From: Hanleya hanleyi
Taxonomy: Eukaryota; Mollusca; Polyplacophora; Lepidopleurida; Hanleyidae
NCBI GenBank assembly: GCA_036873755.1
Contig: JAVTVY010036989.1
Coordinates: 1 to 64,000 of the forward strand
Direction: 5' to 3'
Length of the DNA stretch: 64,000 bases
Shown piece after piece: positions 46,102 to 57,564 of the stretch. The notes under the pieces are model-generated. The model made no database searches. It saw only the letters and a list, made by a program, of their open reading frames with translations, and was not told where the DNA came from. The position numbers were made by a program, and so were the translations under genes. The number at the start of each line of letters is the position of its first letter. Position 1 is the first letter of the stretch.

Positions 46102-46530
46102 ATGAAGATGACAGTTCGGCAGCTACCTGAAAGTCTGCGTTCCCCTATACAAAATAAGCTTATATATCGAGGAATAGTGCAGACAGACAGACACTCCGTC
46201 TCACGGACTGATCATTTTCAAATCAGTCTGCAGACTGGACCCAGACTGTCAAATCAACACTACTGCATTGACTTGGAAAAAGAAACTATGTCACCAAAAC
46301 GGGTAGGCCTACGGATCCTATGTGATATCCAATGTTCTGTGAGTACCACAAGAGTGTCATTTCTTATTTCTCCGGTTATATCACCAATCGTGTTGCGCGA
46401 TAGGCCTATACAGGATAAATTCGAGTCGATCGAGCCGGGCACCGTGCATGCAGAATCAAGCCGGAAAAATTACAGCAGAATGCGGTCATCACCCGTTAGA
46501 ATTCGGAGGTGGCTTTCCGACCAACACTGA
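46102..46530 (+). other. 142-codon open frame, doubtful
   Basis: The longest open stretch of this part of the window, but its composition (Arg/Ser-rich, no family motif, no splice logic) and lack of codon pattern make chance openness likely. Confidence 0.15.
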
Positions 46531-46590
46531 ACTTACAGTTACCGAAATCGAGCGACCGTGTAAGATAAAACATAAATGTGCAAGCCTTAC

Positions 46591-46678
46591 CTTGGATTGA
46601 AACGAATTTCTGCTCAATTCCACCAAAATTCTTCACGTAAAATAAACCATCACGCCTCGCCACAACTCTTGCAAACAT
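46591..46678 (-). CDS. Candidate first coding exon of a host gene
   Basis: On the minus strand GCGAATG starts a frame MFARVVARRDGLFYVKNFGG, then IEQKFVSIQ, ending at a consensus donor CAAG|GTAAGG. The 80 bp upstream is relatively CpG-rich and has CACGTGAC (46695-46702 region), an E-box/CRE-like promoter word. The basic, hydrophobic start could be a mitochondrial presequence (inference). Downstream exons would lie at lower coordinates and were not found with confidence. This is the best host-gene candidate in the window. Confidence 0.45.
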
Positions 46679-46689
46679 TCGCCATTGCC

Positions 46690-46710
46690 GATGTCACGTG
46701 ACTGTCCCCA
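46690..46710. promoter_or_regulatory. E-box-like CACGTGAC near candidate first exon
   Basis: GATGTCACGTGACTGTCC contains the palindrome GTCACGTGAC, a USF/MITF-type site, 15-25 bp from the candidate ATG. Function is inferred from the word only. Confidence 0.3.
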
Positions 46711-47368
46711 GCCAACCAAGGCGAAGCACTGATTTCTAAAAATAGCTCAGCTGTCAGAAAAAAAAATCAATGTTGGACTGCGAAGCGTTACAGCGCTTTG
46801 TTATATTCCAACGTTACAAGCAATGCGGTCATACCAATAACGGGGCGAACTATTCCTGGACTCATTTCCATAACAAACAGGATATAATTGACCTCTATCG
46901 ACTAACGGGGAGATAAACCATAGCATCACAATTGAAGCTCGGCCAAATGGAATATCCATATTCTATTTTCAGTTCGATTTTGGGATCTTATTTTATACCG
47001 TACATGTAGGCCCCACGCACCGTACCGATTATTCGTTTATTGGAGTCTAATATTATATCTTATATATACATTTTCTGTCACAACTGATCACCGAGAAATG
47101 GAACCAAATTTAACGCATAGCTTGACTATGGTTCAGAACATATTCGACTTTTAACTGGTTTTTGCGAGTGTCTTGCTGGCATCATCTTAAACAGTAGGAC
47201 GATTTCCTTTGTAGGAAACCATCTTGTGTTTTTATTATTTTTTTTTCATACACATTTGGAATTGGTGCTATTAACTGTCATTACATGTAGGTATTTTGAC
47301 CATTGACGCGGACATTCTTTTATGGATGACGGCTGAATATTGAATGTCGAATCTGGGTGGATAATTCA

Positions 47369-47607
47369 CTCTCTAAAATAATTAGATTGAAATTCAATCT
47401 ATCAGATTGAAAGTAGTGACCAATCTATTTTCGGATTGAAAATATTCAATCTAATAGATTGAAAACGATAAAATAAATCTGTTTTAGACAGAAAATTAAT
47501 TTAATAAATTGAAATTTTCAATCTAATAGATGGAATATTCAATCAAGTAGATTGGTCACTAATTCCAATCTAATGGATTGAATTTTCAATCTAATTATTT
47601 TAGAGAG
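47369..47607. mobile_element. Foldback MITE, 239 bp, long inverted repeats
   Basis: CTCTCTAAAATAATTAGATT plus GAAA at the left end is exactly inverted at the right end, and similarity continues for about 60 bp per arm, including AGTGACCAATCTA. The centre repeats ATTCAATCTAATAGATTGAA-like palindromes. No clear target duplication. Confidence 0.8.
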
Positions 47608-48039
47608 CTGTCCGAGTCTTTGTGCAGCTGAAAAGGCTGTTCAAAGTCTAGACATATTGTTGTCCCCAGACTTGGCTATTGTAATCATTGTCTGGTGATT
47701 CTTACATGGAGTTTGAACCCGGATCGGACGCTTGCTATCTGGCACCGCGATGGCCGCAGTGGCATGCATGCTATTTTTTTCTTCTTCGATTTCAATTGGT
47801 ACAAAACAAGAACACAGAGGCCGTATACAAAACATACACGGCACCAGATTCAAGTCCAATCTGCCAACGTGCAGTTTTGAAAGTACCGAACAAAATCATA
47901 TATTGAAGATATACACAATATGTAAACGTACGGTACTTCTGTATTTCCGAACTTCTTTTCCATACATTTTGAGACCACTTTTGCAATATATTTGGCAGTT
48001 CCTCGATCTGTATTGAGAATCGTCTTGTTTTATACCTTG

Positions 48040-48875
48040 AAACCGAAAAGAAACTTATTGATATTCAAGCTAGTTTCCGTAAAAATAGAAGTACCATTGA
48101 CCATTTAGTTAGATTAGATTCGTATGTCAAGAATGCTTTCGCAAAGAAGGGAATGTGGTTTCTATTTTTTTAATTTTTTTTTTATTATTATTTAGAAAAA
48201 GCCTATGATACTACTTGGAAATACGGGATTTTAAAAGGCCTGCATACTATGAGATTAAAATGCCGTTTACCCATTTTTCTTTCCAACTTTCTGAATGATA
48301 GACAATTTCAAGTTCGGTTGAGTTCAACGTTGTCTGATCATTTCGATCAAGATCAAGGTGTCCCACAAGGTAATATTTTGTCTAGTTACTCTGTTTAGTA
48401 TCAAGATGAACAGCTTAGCTGCAGTTTTGATTAAATCAGTTGAAGGTTCACTGTTTGTAGATGATTTCAACATAACGGAAACGGAAGCGGTAGTGGGAAA
48501 AGTATATAATACTGAGAGAACATTACGGTACAACTTTGTCTAAAAAGAATCCAGGAATGGTATCAGGAAGATGGTTTCAAGTTCTCCAGAGCAAAAACAA
48601 ATTGTGTACACTTTTGTAGAAAGTATTTCCAGCACAAAGATCCAATACTTACATTAGATGGAACTGAAATCAAGGTAGTCAAATTCTTAAGAATATTGTT
48701 TGATCACCGAATAAAGTTCTCACCGCATATGAATTGCTTGAAAGCTAAGTGCACAGAAGCTCTTGATTTGTTGAAGGTAGTTGCCAGCTATGAGTGGGGA
48801 GGAGATCAGCAGACGCTTCTCCATTTATATCGATCAATTATTCGTGCTAAACTTGATTATGGCTCTATGGGGGTA
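48040..48875 (+). pseudogene. LINE reverse transcriptase (broken)
   Basis: In successive frames it reads QASFRKNRSTIDHLVRLDSY (motif 2a), LEKAYDTTWKYGILKGL (motif A; first acid replaced in context by EKAYD), LPIFLSNFLNDRQFQVRL, DQDQGVPQGNILS (motif B) and GSLFVDDFNI (motif C, DD kept). It continues with EWYQEDGFKFSRAKTNCVHF, then LYRSIIRAKLDYGS at the insertion site. T-run insertions near 48165-48190 and other indels break the frame. Confidence 0.85.
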
Positions 48876-49379
48876 GTCCATAGTTGCAGATTTTTTGTCC
48901 CCCCGAAAATCTTTGAAATTAATATTCCACCAGGTTTGACCCCATGAGAATTTTTGTTGTTTTTTTTAATTTATTAATGTTTGTAATATCATTCAGTTGA
49001 CGATTCGCTTCAAATCAGTACATGGTATTTTACCAGTTAGGTTGGCCCATGCCTCATTATGTAGATGGAAGTGCGAAAGTGTGGCTGTGAATTGGGGCCT
49101 TTTTCAGCTTACGAGCACATGTTATACGTCACAGTAGAAAAATGAGTTTGAAAACGGCCTGGTCGACCCCCTGTTTTCTTTGCTATATTTTGTTGATCCT
49201 TGGACAGGGCGGTGAGTTTCATGACAATGGATTGTCAAGTTTTTTTCTGTGGTGGAGAATATTACCTATTTTGGATCAATTTTTTCCTGAAGTTATGGGG
49301 ACCCCGATTTTGGTCAGCAAGGCTTACATCTTTCTGGACTTCATGGCAAGAGCCTACTCTTTCAGAAAATATATATAGT
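48875..49379. mobile_element. 505-bp insertion within the LINE
   Basis: TCTATGGGGGT flanks it on both sides (48864-48874, 49380-49390), an 11-bp target duplication interrupting the KLDYGS...YG region of the reverse transcriptase. It has no obvious inverted ends, poly-A or family motif; short frames inside are not convincing. Confidence 0.65.
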
Positions 49380-49784
49380 TCTATGGGGGTTCTCTCAAAA
49401 CACGGTTGCTGTTTAGCATAAAATGAACCAGCCTACTGTTTAATTTCAGATGACTTAGCTGTACTGTGGGACTACTATACGACTTTGCCTCGGAGCGTCC
49501 AGAACATCACCTAAAGAAAGCTTATATATGTCGAAGCAGATGAATCTCCTTTAGAAGTTCGAAGAATTAAACTAGCACTGCGATTGTAGCAGCTGGTATT
49601 AAGCAGCTGGTATTAAGCTTAGTCAAATTTTGCCTAACAAGCTCTTACTAGTCCCACCATGGCAGCTAGCCAGACCAGTAGTAGATATTACAATGACGAA
49701 ATATAAAAAGGCAGACACGAGCCATCTCGTGTATACACAATAATTTGGTCCACTGACAGAACAATACAGATCGCATCAAGCTAT

Positions 49785-50280
49785 TTATACAGATGGTTCT
49801 AAAGATGGTGAGACAGTAGTGTGTGCTACTATCTTTAGTTCCGAAACTAAAACATGTCGACTTCCAGGTAAAGGTTCGATTTTCACCACCGAAGCCAAAG
49901 CTCTATTGTTAGCTTTAGAAGGTATTGGGTCTACAATAGAAGGAAAATATGTCAGATTCTCAGATTCACTGTCATGCCTTCAAGCGATTGAGAGTGGAAT
50001 TTCAACTCACCCCACCATTTTGAACATTCTACAATTATATGACCGTAGATTTCATCAACAGATCGGTGTTGTGTTTTGTTGGTTGCCTAGCCACGTTGGC
50101 ATCAAAGGAAACACTGAAGCTGATGAAATGGCTAAGGCAGCCCTAGATGATGAGGTTGATCCTGTTGGAATCCCATATAGCGATTTCAGACCCTCTATCT
50201 GCGCTTATGTGAGAAAGCTTTTTCAATCTTTATGGGATGCTGTAGATAATAACAAACTTCATAGTTTCAAAAAACTGTAG
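49785..50280 (+). pseudogene. LINE RNase H and C-terminal region
   Basis: LYTDGSKDGETVVCATIF (first catalytic Asp), FTTEAKALLLALEGI (Glu), VRFSDSLSCLQAIESG (Asp) and FCWLPSHVGIKGNTEADEMA (His/Asp) give a complete RNase H active-site set over about 130 residues. The frame is open from 49819 to 50280 and continues in other frames to ATRCIPCQEDLTVEHI (zinc-finger-like). RNase H domains occur in I, R1, Tad and Nimb-like LINEs. Confidence 0.9.
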
Positions 50281-50710
50281 GATATATTCATCTGAGCCGT
50301 CAGAAACCTTTCGATCAAGCGATGTAGAATCGGCCACGCCCGATTAACTCATGAACAATTACTGATAAAGGAACCAGCCACAAGGTGTATTCCATGCCAG
50401 GAAGATCTCACAGTGAACATATTCTGATTGACCGTATAGATTTCTAAGATTGTAAGAGATTCTTTTTATCAAGCAGCTTCTTTAGAAGATCTTTTTAGTC
50501 GAGTAAAATAAGATTGTATTTCAGGTTATTTGAGAGAAATCGGTTTGTTGCATAAGTTTTGATGTAACGGCATGTACATGTTTTTGGTGTGTTGTGTTGA
50601 TTACTTCTGGATGGCTGGTTTGTTGACTTTTTTTTCTTGAAAAACTTAGAATTTTGTTTCATTGTCGCTATATAGCTGAAATAGTGCTGATGACGACGTT
50701 AAGCTTTAAT

Positions 50711-50730
50711 TCTCTCTCTCTCTCTCTCTC
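50711..50730. repeat. (TC)n at LINE 3' terminus
   Basis: A CT-dinucleotide run follows the GACGACGTTAAGC tail; the opposite copy at 62627 has (GA)n at the same place. It replaces poly-A as the 3' repeat of this family. Confidence 0.85.
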
Positions 50731-50869
50731 GCTGGATTGAGAACAAAGTCGCAATCGTTTTGACGGTAGGTATGGCCTATTGACCTATCGGTCAAACTGA
50801 AACAGTGTTGATTTGTTTAGTTTCAACAGCAAATCTCGTATCTCAATGATCAGAGCATCTAATATTACA

Positions 50870-51130
50870 CTGGAACTAAAAATGGATCTGGAGTTGCTGT
50901 GTTAGTATATGATACATTCTGTAACATAATTTTTAAAACCAGTATTTCCTTAATGTGCCACCGGTGTGGAAGCTAAAATGTTTGGAATAGGCTTATAGCT
51001 AATTGAACTCCAAGGCTCACAGCCAATGTAACCCAGCAAGGACATTCTCCACATTCATCCTTAGTTGCAGCAGCCGACAGATTTTCAGTGGACATTGTCT
51101 TTAGTAAAGAGACCTGTTTGTGAATGATAT
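50870..51130 (+). pseudogene. Possible second RNase H relic
   Basis: GTKNGSGVAVLVYDTFCNII, then FKTSISL, resembles the start of an I-type RNase H (T/S-D-G-SK-G.GV). The rest is frameshifted. It may be debris of another LINE copy adjoining the one that ends at 50735. Confidence 0.35.
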
Positions 51131-51486
51131 AAGTCATGATACATACAGTATCGGTACCGGTACATTGGAGACTTGAAGGGATGTTGGACTTGAAAGCATA
51201 GATAAAGTTCTATTTGTCATCAGATAGTAGTAGATCCAGTTAATTTCCATTGTTGCGAGAAATATCAAATCAAATTGGATATATATTCCGGTTCTAGACG
51301 ATCGCAATATTAATTGAATATATTGAAAGACTCTTGGTAAGATTCTTCAACAGATACTTAGTGTTTGGTATAAGATATCACCTGATTTCTCCCAATCTCT
51401 TCCTTTAATAGTGAAATTAATGTCGCGTAAAGTAGTGTAAAATTAAGCGTTTTGCGCCAAATGACCATGATCAAGTTTAGGTTCAG

Positions 51487-51604
51487 GAAGTGGAGGAAGA
51501 CCAAGAGCAGGAGGAGGAGCAGGAGCAAGAAGAGTCCCGTTCAGAAATGACCGCCAGGATCAGAGGAGCTAATTATGTCATATTTAAACAAGACTTGTTT
51601 TTAG
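51487..51604 (+). CDS. Candidate exon with Glu/Gln-rich stretch
   Basis: After TTTAGGTTCAG (acceptor-like) the frame reads EVEEDQEQEEEQEQEESRSE, then MTARIRGANYVIFKQDLFL, and ends at TTTTTAG|GTGAGT, a strong donor. Length is 118 nt. The low-complexity acidic half could be repeat expansion, but the second half is protein-like. Host or element gene unknown. Confidence 0.35.
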
Positions 51605-52419
51605 GTGAGTAGTAGAGAAAGATCAGAATAACCCTTTTTGACATTTGAAATTTGTGTTTTACCTTTGTGACGCCACTTGCGGTTCCGGTCACGCCAAGGC
51701 GTTCGGTGCAATCCCCATGTCTCTAGTCCCTCTAGTTCTGGGTACAGCATTCTACTTCAGGTTGCGTATAAGCAGTCCTAACCCCCCACCACACTACTCT
51801 GGGGCTCACTCGACAATTCGTAGCAAGGGCCCCTCTTTAAACAATAGGATAGATCGATCTGCTACATCATACTTCTTCTTCATAAGCCTTCTCCATAGCT
51901 TAAACTCCTAATACAATCAGTTTTCAGCATTGCCACTGCTGCAAACGAGCATATACAGATCGGTGGCTGGGTTCGTCTACGTAGCGATCGGGGTCACGGA
52001 GTATATTTTGTCCCGCCTGAGTTATGTCCCTTGACTGTGCGTAAAAATCGTGACTCATTTGCAGCGAGAAAATCTTACAAAAAGCGGGTAGGTCGACCCC
52101 ACATGCCTTTTCACGTTGGCACCAAACCTGGGAACACGAAACAAAAAAATTAACTGAAATCGCTCAAACAGATTTTCTGGAAATTTGTCCATTTTTCGAC
52201 TTCTAAAGAAATTTTGTAGGAAAAATGAAGCAAGCTTGGAAGTGAATATTCGAAATTCCCTGTTCCATAACATGCAGTGATGTGTCTTGAAACAATCGTT
52301 CAATCATGCTATTTCAGAAAATATACACATATAAGTGATTTGCGTTGAAGATTTTATGACAATTGGTGGCCTAAAAGCGGACCCATGGTCTATTCCGTGC
52401 TAAATAGAAGATCCCTGGA

Positions 52420-53247
52420 GGACAGAGGGAGAGAAAGCCTGGCTGAACTTTATCTATACACCATCCAAGCATATTGTGACTGGTAACCTTGATACAGTGA
52501 GTGATAAGGACCTAAGATTACTCCTGATGAAAGGGACCTAAATATAGAGAGCCGAGAAGAATAAATCTGAAGACCGACCACAAGATAGTCCTGTCTGCAT
52601 TGGAACACTACGTTTTGATTGGTCTAAGCGCGAAAAAGTTGAACCTACATTACTCACTGATTGGCTGGACCTCACCAAGAGCAAGGTCGTTGAAACAGTC
52701 CGTCATATTGACAGAACTACCCTTCTCCAAACAAGTACTAAGAAACATCAATTCGCAAGAAGTTCTAGCAAATCTCCAGAGTAAATTCGTCATAGCCCCA
52801 GCAGACAAAGCTCCAAATAATATAATATTCATATGTAAATATTACTATTACCATGTGCTAGTTAAAGAATTGAGTGTAAACATATCATCATCAAATACGC
52901 CTACTTACTCCAATACTGCATTTACTCTGAGAGATTTATTTAACAATCACACAACGTTTCTTAGAGAAAGAGGTATTTGTCTTCCAACCAATCATAACGA
53001 CATACCAAAAGTATACAAAAGTATACTGGACTCCCAAAATGCATAAATCACCATACAAAGCTAGATTCGTAGCTGGCTCTAGAAGCTGCACCACCAAGCT
53101 TCTTTCAGCCCTGTTGACGAGGACCCTTCACGAGGTAAAAGCATTTTGGGAAAGGCATTGAGCCACTTTTTTTTTAAAACTCTGGCGTTGAATGTATGTG
53201 GATATTGAAAAACTCAAAATGTCTTTTTCTTCTAACTTCTAACTTCA
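52420..53247 (+). pseudogene. Penelope-like reverse transcriptase, N-terminal part (copy 1)
   Basis: The frames read FIYTPSKHIVTGNLDTVSD (52450), KFVIAPADKAPNNIIFICKY (52785), TLRDLFNNHTTFLRERGICL (52925), IPKVY...TPKMHKSPYKARFIAGS (53005-53085) and TKLLSALLTRTLHEVKAFW. A LPKxHK-like motif and the APADKA box match Penelope-like (PLE) reverse transcriptases common in marine invertebrates; this is from memory. AAAAGTATAC is duplicated in tandem at 53007-53026, shifting the frame; copy 2 at 60165-61215 lacks this duplication. Confidence 0.75.
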
Positions 53248-53250
53248 TTA

Positions 53251-56049
53251 TAGTGAGGTAGCTTAGGGCCATATTTTGGAAAGATCGTGACACGCTGGAC
53301 CAAAGCACCAAACTTGGCACACCCATCACTTGAGACATATAGAACAATATCAGAAGGGGTTCCCGTTGCTCTGGGCTCTGTGATGCCCTCTGGTCCCCAA
53401 AAGGGCATCTGAGGGGCAATATTGCTATTCAAAGAATAGTTAGGCTCCCAACAGCTTCGTTATTTTTATTATCCTTAAGGCTGGGAAGCTGAAACTTGCT
53501 ACACTGTATCACTGGTTCAAGCCCTACCAGAAAATGTCACAAAATCCAAGATGGCCGCCATGATGACAACATTTTCCAAAAATAAGCCATTTTCCTGACG
53601 ATTTTTCGATCATATTTTTCGATTTTTTTTATTTATGCAATTTCTCCGCAAAAACTGTGTGATAAATTAGTAAATATTATTGTGATGTGAAATAAAATAG
53701 TTTTTGTCCACTTTTCATCGCGAAAAAGCAGAAATTTTGAAGAAATATGACAAAAACATCAATTTTCTGGTACCCCCACGTGGCCGCCATCTTGAATTTA
53801 CCCATGATACTCTGCTCGGGGGGTCATGTATATAGGCTCAAAATGACCTCAATATGATAAACGATAAAGTCCTGGAGTTTCAGTTCTCCATTTTTTGTCG
53901 TTCCGGAGATAGCGCAGAATATTTGGTGGGGGGCCCAGGCCAGGTAGGGTTAATTTTGAAGGAATACGAGGAAAATAGAACTTTCCAGTTACACCCTAAT
54001 ATCATCCATTTTCAATTTACTCATGATGCTCTGCTCCGAGTCATAAGCTATAACTTCGCTAAGTTACAGCTCTCAACGTTTATTCATTTTGGATCACCAG
54101 GGAAAAATTCTTTTAGAGGGAAGTGGGGTGGCTGAAACCACCTAAACCAATTAAGTTTACATAATCGCCTGTGTAAAAGGAAACAATCGCTCCTATTTTC
54201 ATGTAAAACTTGAACTGTGATTCAGCTTTCCGTCTCGTAAAATGGGGGGAAAAGCTGGACATACTCAAGGCTGGCCAGGTTAGTTTTTCTGGGTTATTCT
54301 TGCATTTACCAGGTTTACCCCATGTTGAAGCGTTTACTCCATCAGACGTCCTCAACGCTCACCCATTAACATTCGATGCGTTATTTGTTTGATCTGATCT
54401 GTCATCACAGCACCCGAGCTAGCGTATCTAATTCCACTTAAGCCGGTGCTAGGGGCCGTGTGGATATTTCATAATCTCCACATGAACCGTTACAATAAAT
54501 GCGCGGCTGAGATACTAAGGCTACATCCGAGAATCCACCGTATTCTCGGGACTGCATGTTTGGTGTTGAGGGAAGCTTTCCTGTTGATATGAGTCATATG
54601 GTTGCTTTTTAGTCGCCAGACGTCGTCAATTTCTCCCACCGCTTGCTTATCGCTCCAATTTCAATCTTTCTACTTTCAAGTTTGAGAGATGAATAGCTGA
54701 TTTTTTTGTCTAAAACTACATCTAATATATTCCACTGGGTGCCAAGACCATTACATATATATGTGCATGGTTCAGCACCCGTGCATTACTCTAATTATAT
54801 GCCGGTTGTGCATGTACACTGTAAGAAAAATGATACTGAAAGGGGAGGATCAATTGTGTTTAGTGGATTCAGATCCAGTCCCCCCCCCCCCCCCTTTTCC
54901 CAATGAACTTTTCTCTGGGGCTCGCAACTGTTTAAAGCTAGCACTTTGTGTCTTTATAACAAATCAAATTAGGGGCATTTTATTCTCGGAAAAGAGCATC
55001 ATGGGTAAATTCAGATTTGACGAAACGGTGGTGTACCTCGAAAATTTTGTTTTTGGAGTATTTTCCTCAAAATTGGTGTATTATTCTACGTAAAACTACC
55101 CAATAATATATTAAATCACATCAGATGATTAATTACTAATTCGCAAGGTAATTTAGGCAAAGTAAATTGCACAAGTAAAAAGTTTGAAAAATGGATTCGA
55201 AAAATCAGAATTTTTTTTATAAAATGACGTCACCGTGACATCATCATATAGAGACCATCTTGAATTTTGTTACATTTTCTGGTAGCACTGGAACCCTAGA
55301 TATAGTGTGGCAAGTTTTAGCTTCCTAGCCTCAAGGATAATAAAAATAATGAAGATATTGGTAAGCTATCTTTTTTTTAAATTATGCCCCCCCCCATCAA
55401 ACTTTCTGCGCTATTTCCGGAACGACAAAAAACAGAGAGCTGAAACCCGTGACTTTATAGTTTATCATATTGTGGTCATTTTAAGCCCATTTGCATAACC
55501 CCCCGAGCAGGGGATCAGGGGTAAATTCAAGATGGCGGCCATGTGGGGTACCAGAAAATTGATGTTTTTGTCTTATTCCTTCAAAATTTCTGCTTTTCCG
55601 CGATGAAAAATGGGCGAAAACTACTTTATTTCACATCACATTAATATTTACTAATTTATCATGCAGTTTTTGCGGAGAAATTGCATAAATAAAAAATTCG
55701 GAAAATCTGACCGGAAAATCAACCAAAAAATGCGGTTTTTGAAAAATGACGTCATCAGAGCGGCCATCTTGGATTTTTTTTTACATTTTCTGGTAGAGCT
55801 TGACCCAGGGGTATATTGTGGTAAGTTTCAGCCTCCCACATGTAACTCAAGGAGTAAGAGAATGGCCTCCAGGCCACGACAGGTCCCAAAAAGCCCAGGC
55901 CAGATAGGGTTAAATGCCAGAGGGCGTCACATGATCCAAAGTGATGGGCACCCCTTCTGATATTGTTTTGTATGCCTCAGGTGATGGATGTGCCAAGTTT
56001 GGTGCTTTGGTCCAGCGTGTCACGATCTTTTTGCTAAGCCACATCACTA
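53251..56049. mobile_element. 2.8-kb element with 680-bp inverted arms, TTA duplication
   Basis: TAGTGAGGTAGCTTAG at 53251 mirrors CTAAGCCACATCACTA at 56049. The arms (about 53251-53930 and 55370-56049) stay inverted-similar for roughly 680 bp, including AAGATCGTGACACGCTGGAC, CAAGATGGCCGCCAT and TCTGCTCGGGGG. TTA flanks both sides (53248-53250, 56050-56052), and the undisturbed copy-2 target reads TTCATTAATAG. Harbinger-type duplication; no transposase recognised. Confidence 0.8.
54970..55870. repeat. Imperfect 500-bp tandem duplication in the right arm
   Basis: 55200-55340 (AAATGACGTCACCGTGACAT, CATTTTCTGGTAGCACT) and 55735-55860 (AAATGACGTCATCAGAGCGG, CATTTTCTGGTAGAGCT) are in the same orientation, as are GGGTAAATTCA at 55003 and 55530. 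The left arm shows a matching partial duplication around 54005-54040. Confidence 0.6.
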
Positions 56050-56640
56050 TTAATGGTATCTGTGTTCAAGAGAATTGATCGTAGATATATTAATGTCGGA
56101 AGCCATAAAGCATTCTTTAGCTCTACTGTATACATACAAGAGATATCATTCGTGGGATGTTTCTTAGTTTATGGAGTTACTTGAATTTCTCATTAAAAAG
56201 ATTTATGTAAAATTTGGCAACACAATATATCAACAGCATATAGGTATTCCAACGGGTACTAATTGTGCACCCCTGTTGGCTGACCTATATCTGCTCTCTT
56301 ATTGATATGACTATATGCAGGCGCTCTCAAAAACCGATCAATTCAAAGCCCGTTCCCTGTCATTCACCAAACGCTATATAGACGATCTTTTCGCTGTGGA
56401 TAATCGCTATATGAATGACGCAGTGAAGGATATATATCCACCTTCACTGGATTTGAAGGAAACTACAGATAGCCCTACTGGCACATCAAATTTAGACCTA
56501 TATTATGTACTTCAAGATACACATGGTTCTGATATGAACAGTCACAAACAAAGCCTGATTGGGATACAACATTATCTAGATAACGACTTGAAGGAAAATC
56601 ATATAGATTGAGAATATTGAACAGCGATACGGATTTGATA
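56050..56640 (+). pseudogene. Penelope-like reverse transcriptase, C-terminal part (copy 1)
   Basis: Resumes after the insertion: RYINVGSHKAFFSSTVY (56085), GIPTGTNCAPLLADLYL (motif B; 56240), QALSKTDQFKARSLSFTKRY then IDDLFAVDNRY (motif C, YIDD; 56320-56410), IYPPSLDLKETTD...TGTSNLDLY (56430) and VLQDTHGSDMNSHKQSL. Copy 2 has about 160 bp more between DLY and VLQD, so copy 1 also carries an internal deletion. Confidence 0.8.
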
Positions 56641-56984
56641 TTTTTGGAACATCGTGATGTCTTACCGGCATAACTGAAAACTTGACTGCTCTCTCTTGCT
56701 GGAACCTAGCTATAGCCTACGTTTTTTGTATACTATGATTGTTGTTGTTGTTTGTTTGTTATTTTATTTTTTTTAGCTAAATCTGTTATATGAATTAGGT
56801 ATCTGGATCATGAAAGCGGAGATTCTTCGATGGACCACGGCTGAATAATGAATGACGGATCAGACGCTTGTAATCTGGACATGCTTTAACGTGCAGCACT
56901 CGGTGGGTCGTATCGTGTTCCTTCTTAGGCTTTATAGCGTGGGTAATTTTTTGAACATATAGAGATACTGCTTTATACACAGTC

Positions 56985-57280
56985 AAACAAATGGTGATAG
57001 GTATCACCAAAGGAGTGACGAGCATCACCGTATTTGGTGATGAGTTAGAACCATCACCATATTCCATCATCACAATTGAATGGTGATGACCATCATCACT
57101 TATTGGTGATGGAGGACCCTCGCCAATAAATGATGATGACCTGGAGTATACGCATTGCTCCTCAACATGTATTGGTGATCACCAGGCACCCTCGGCCTCG
57201 ACCTCAACTCCTTTATTATCCCCATTAAATGTTGATGACAGGGACCCCCACCAATAAATTGTGCTGTGTAATCTAAAAAA
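56985..57280. repeat. GTGATGA-rich minisatellite element, copy 1
   Basis: Irregular repeats of CATCACCAATAAATGGTGATGA-type words (each self-complementary) lie between TTATACACAG (56974) and CTGTGTAATC (57264). The same arrangement occurs at 63080-63345. It can fold into serial hairpins. Confidence 0.7.
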
Positions 57281-57560
57281 TCAGTCTGTATCATATAACA
57301 ATAATCCCAAACAGAATTCTGTCATCGCTCACAGGGGAATATCTGTAGATTAACAAAATGGGGTTTTCAGTATATATACCCCTGAAGGCATGATGTATCG
57401 TCAAATGCGATATTTGTTCTTAAATTTTGTGTATCCCAGACAAAGGAGCCTTCTAATGAGGGGAAGGCATATACCTCAGAGAGCTAGTTCAATAAATTAA
57501 GCTGGACACCTGTCAAACCTGCCCGTCGTATGCCAACTGTGGTTGGCTCTTGCTTTGAGC
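57281..57560. other. Unassigned stretch
   Basis: No feature supported. Confidence 0.4.
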
Positions 57561-57564
57561 TTGA

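Larger units (their letters stand above)
48030..50735 (+). mobile_element. LINE with reverse transcriptase and RNase H, 5' truncated
   Basis: A 3' portion of a non-LTR element of the RNase-H-bearing I/Nimb-like type. It contains reverse transcriptase motifs (48030-48870), an inserted 505-bp sequence, decayed linker sequence, RNase H (49785-50280), a zinc-finger-like tail and a 3' end of GACGACGTTAAGC followed by (TC)n. The same 3' sequence occurs inverted at 62627-63060. Family placement is from motif order and is not certain. Confidence 0.8.

Noticed and set aside
46102..46530. 142-codon open frame as a gene
   Set aside because: No family motif, splice context or codon pattern; listed only as doubtful.
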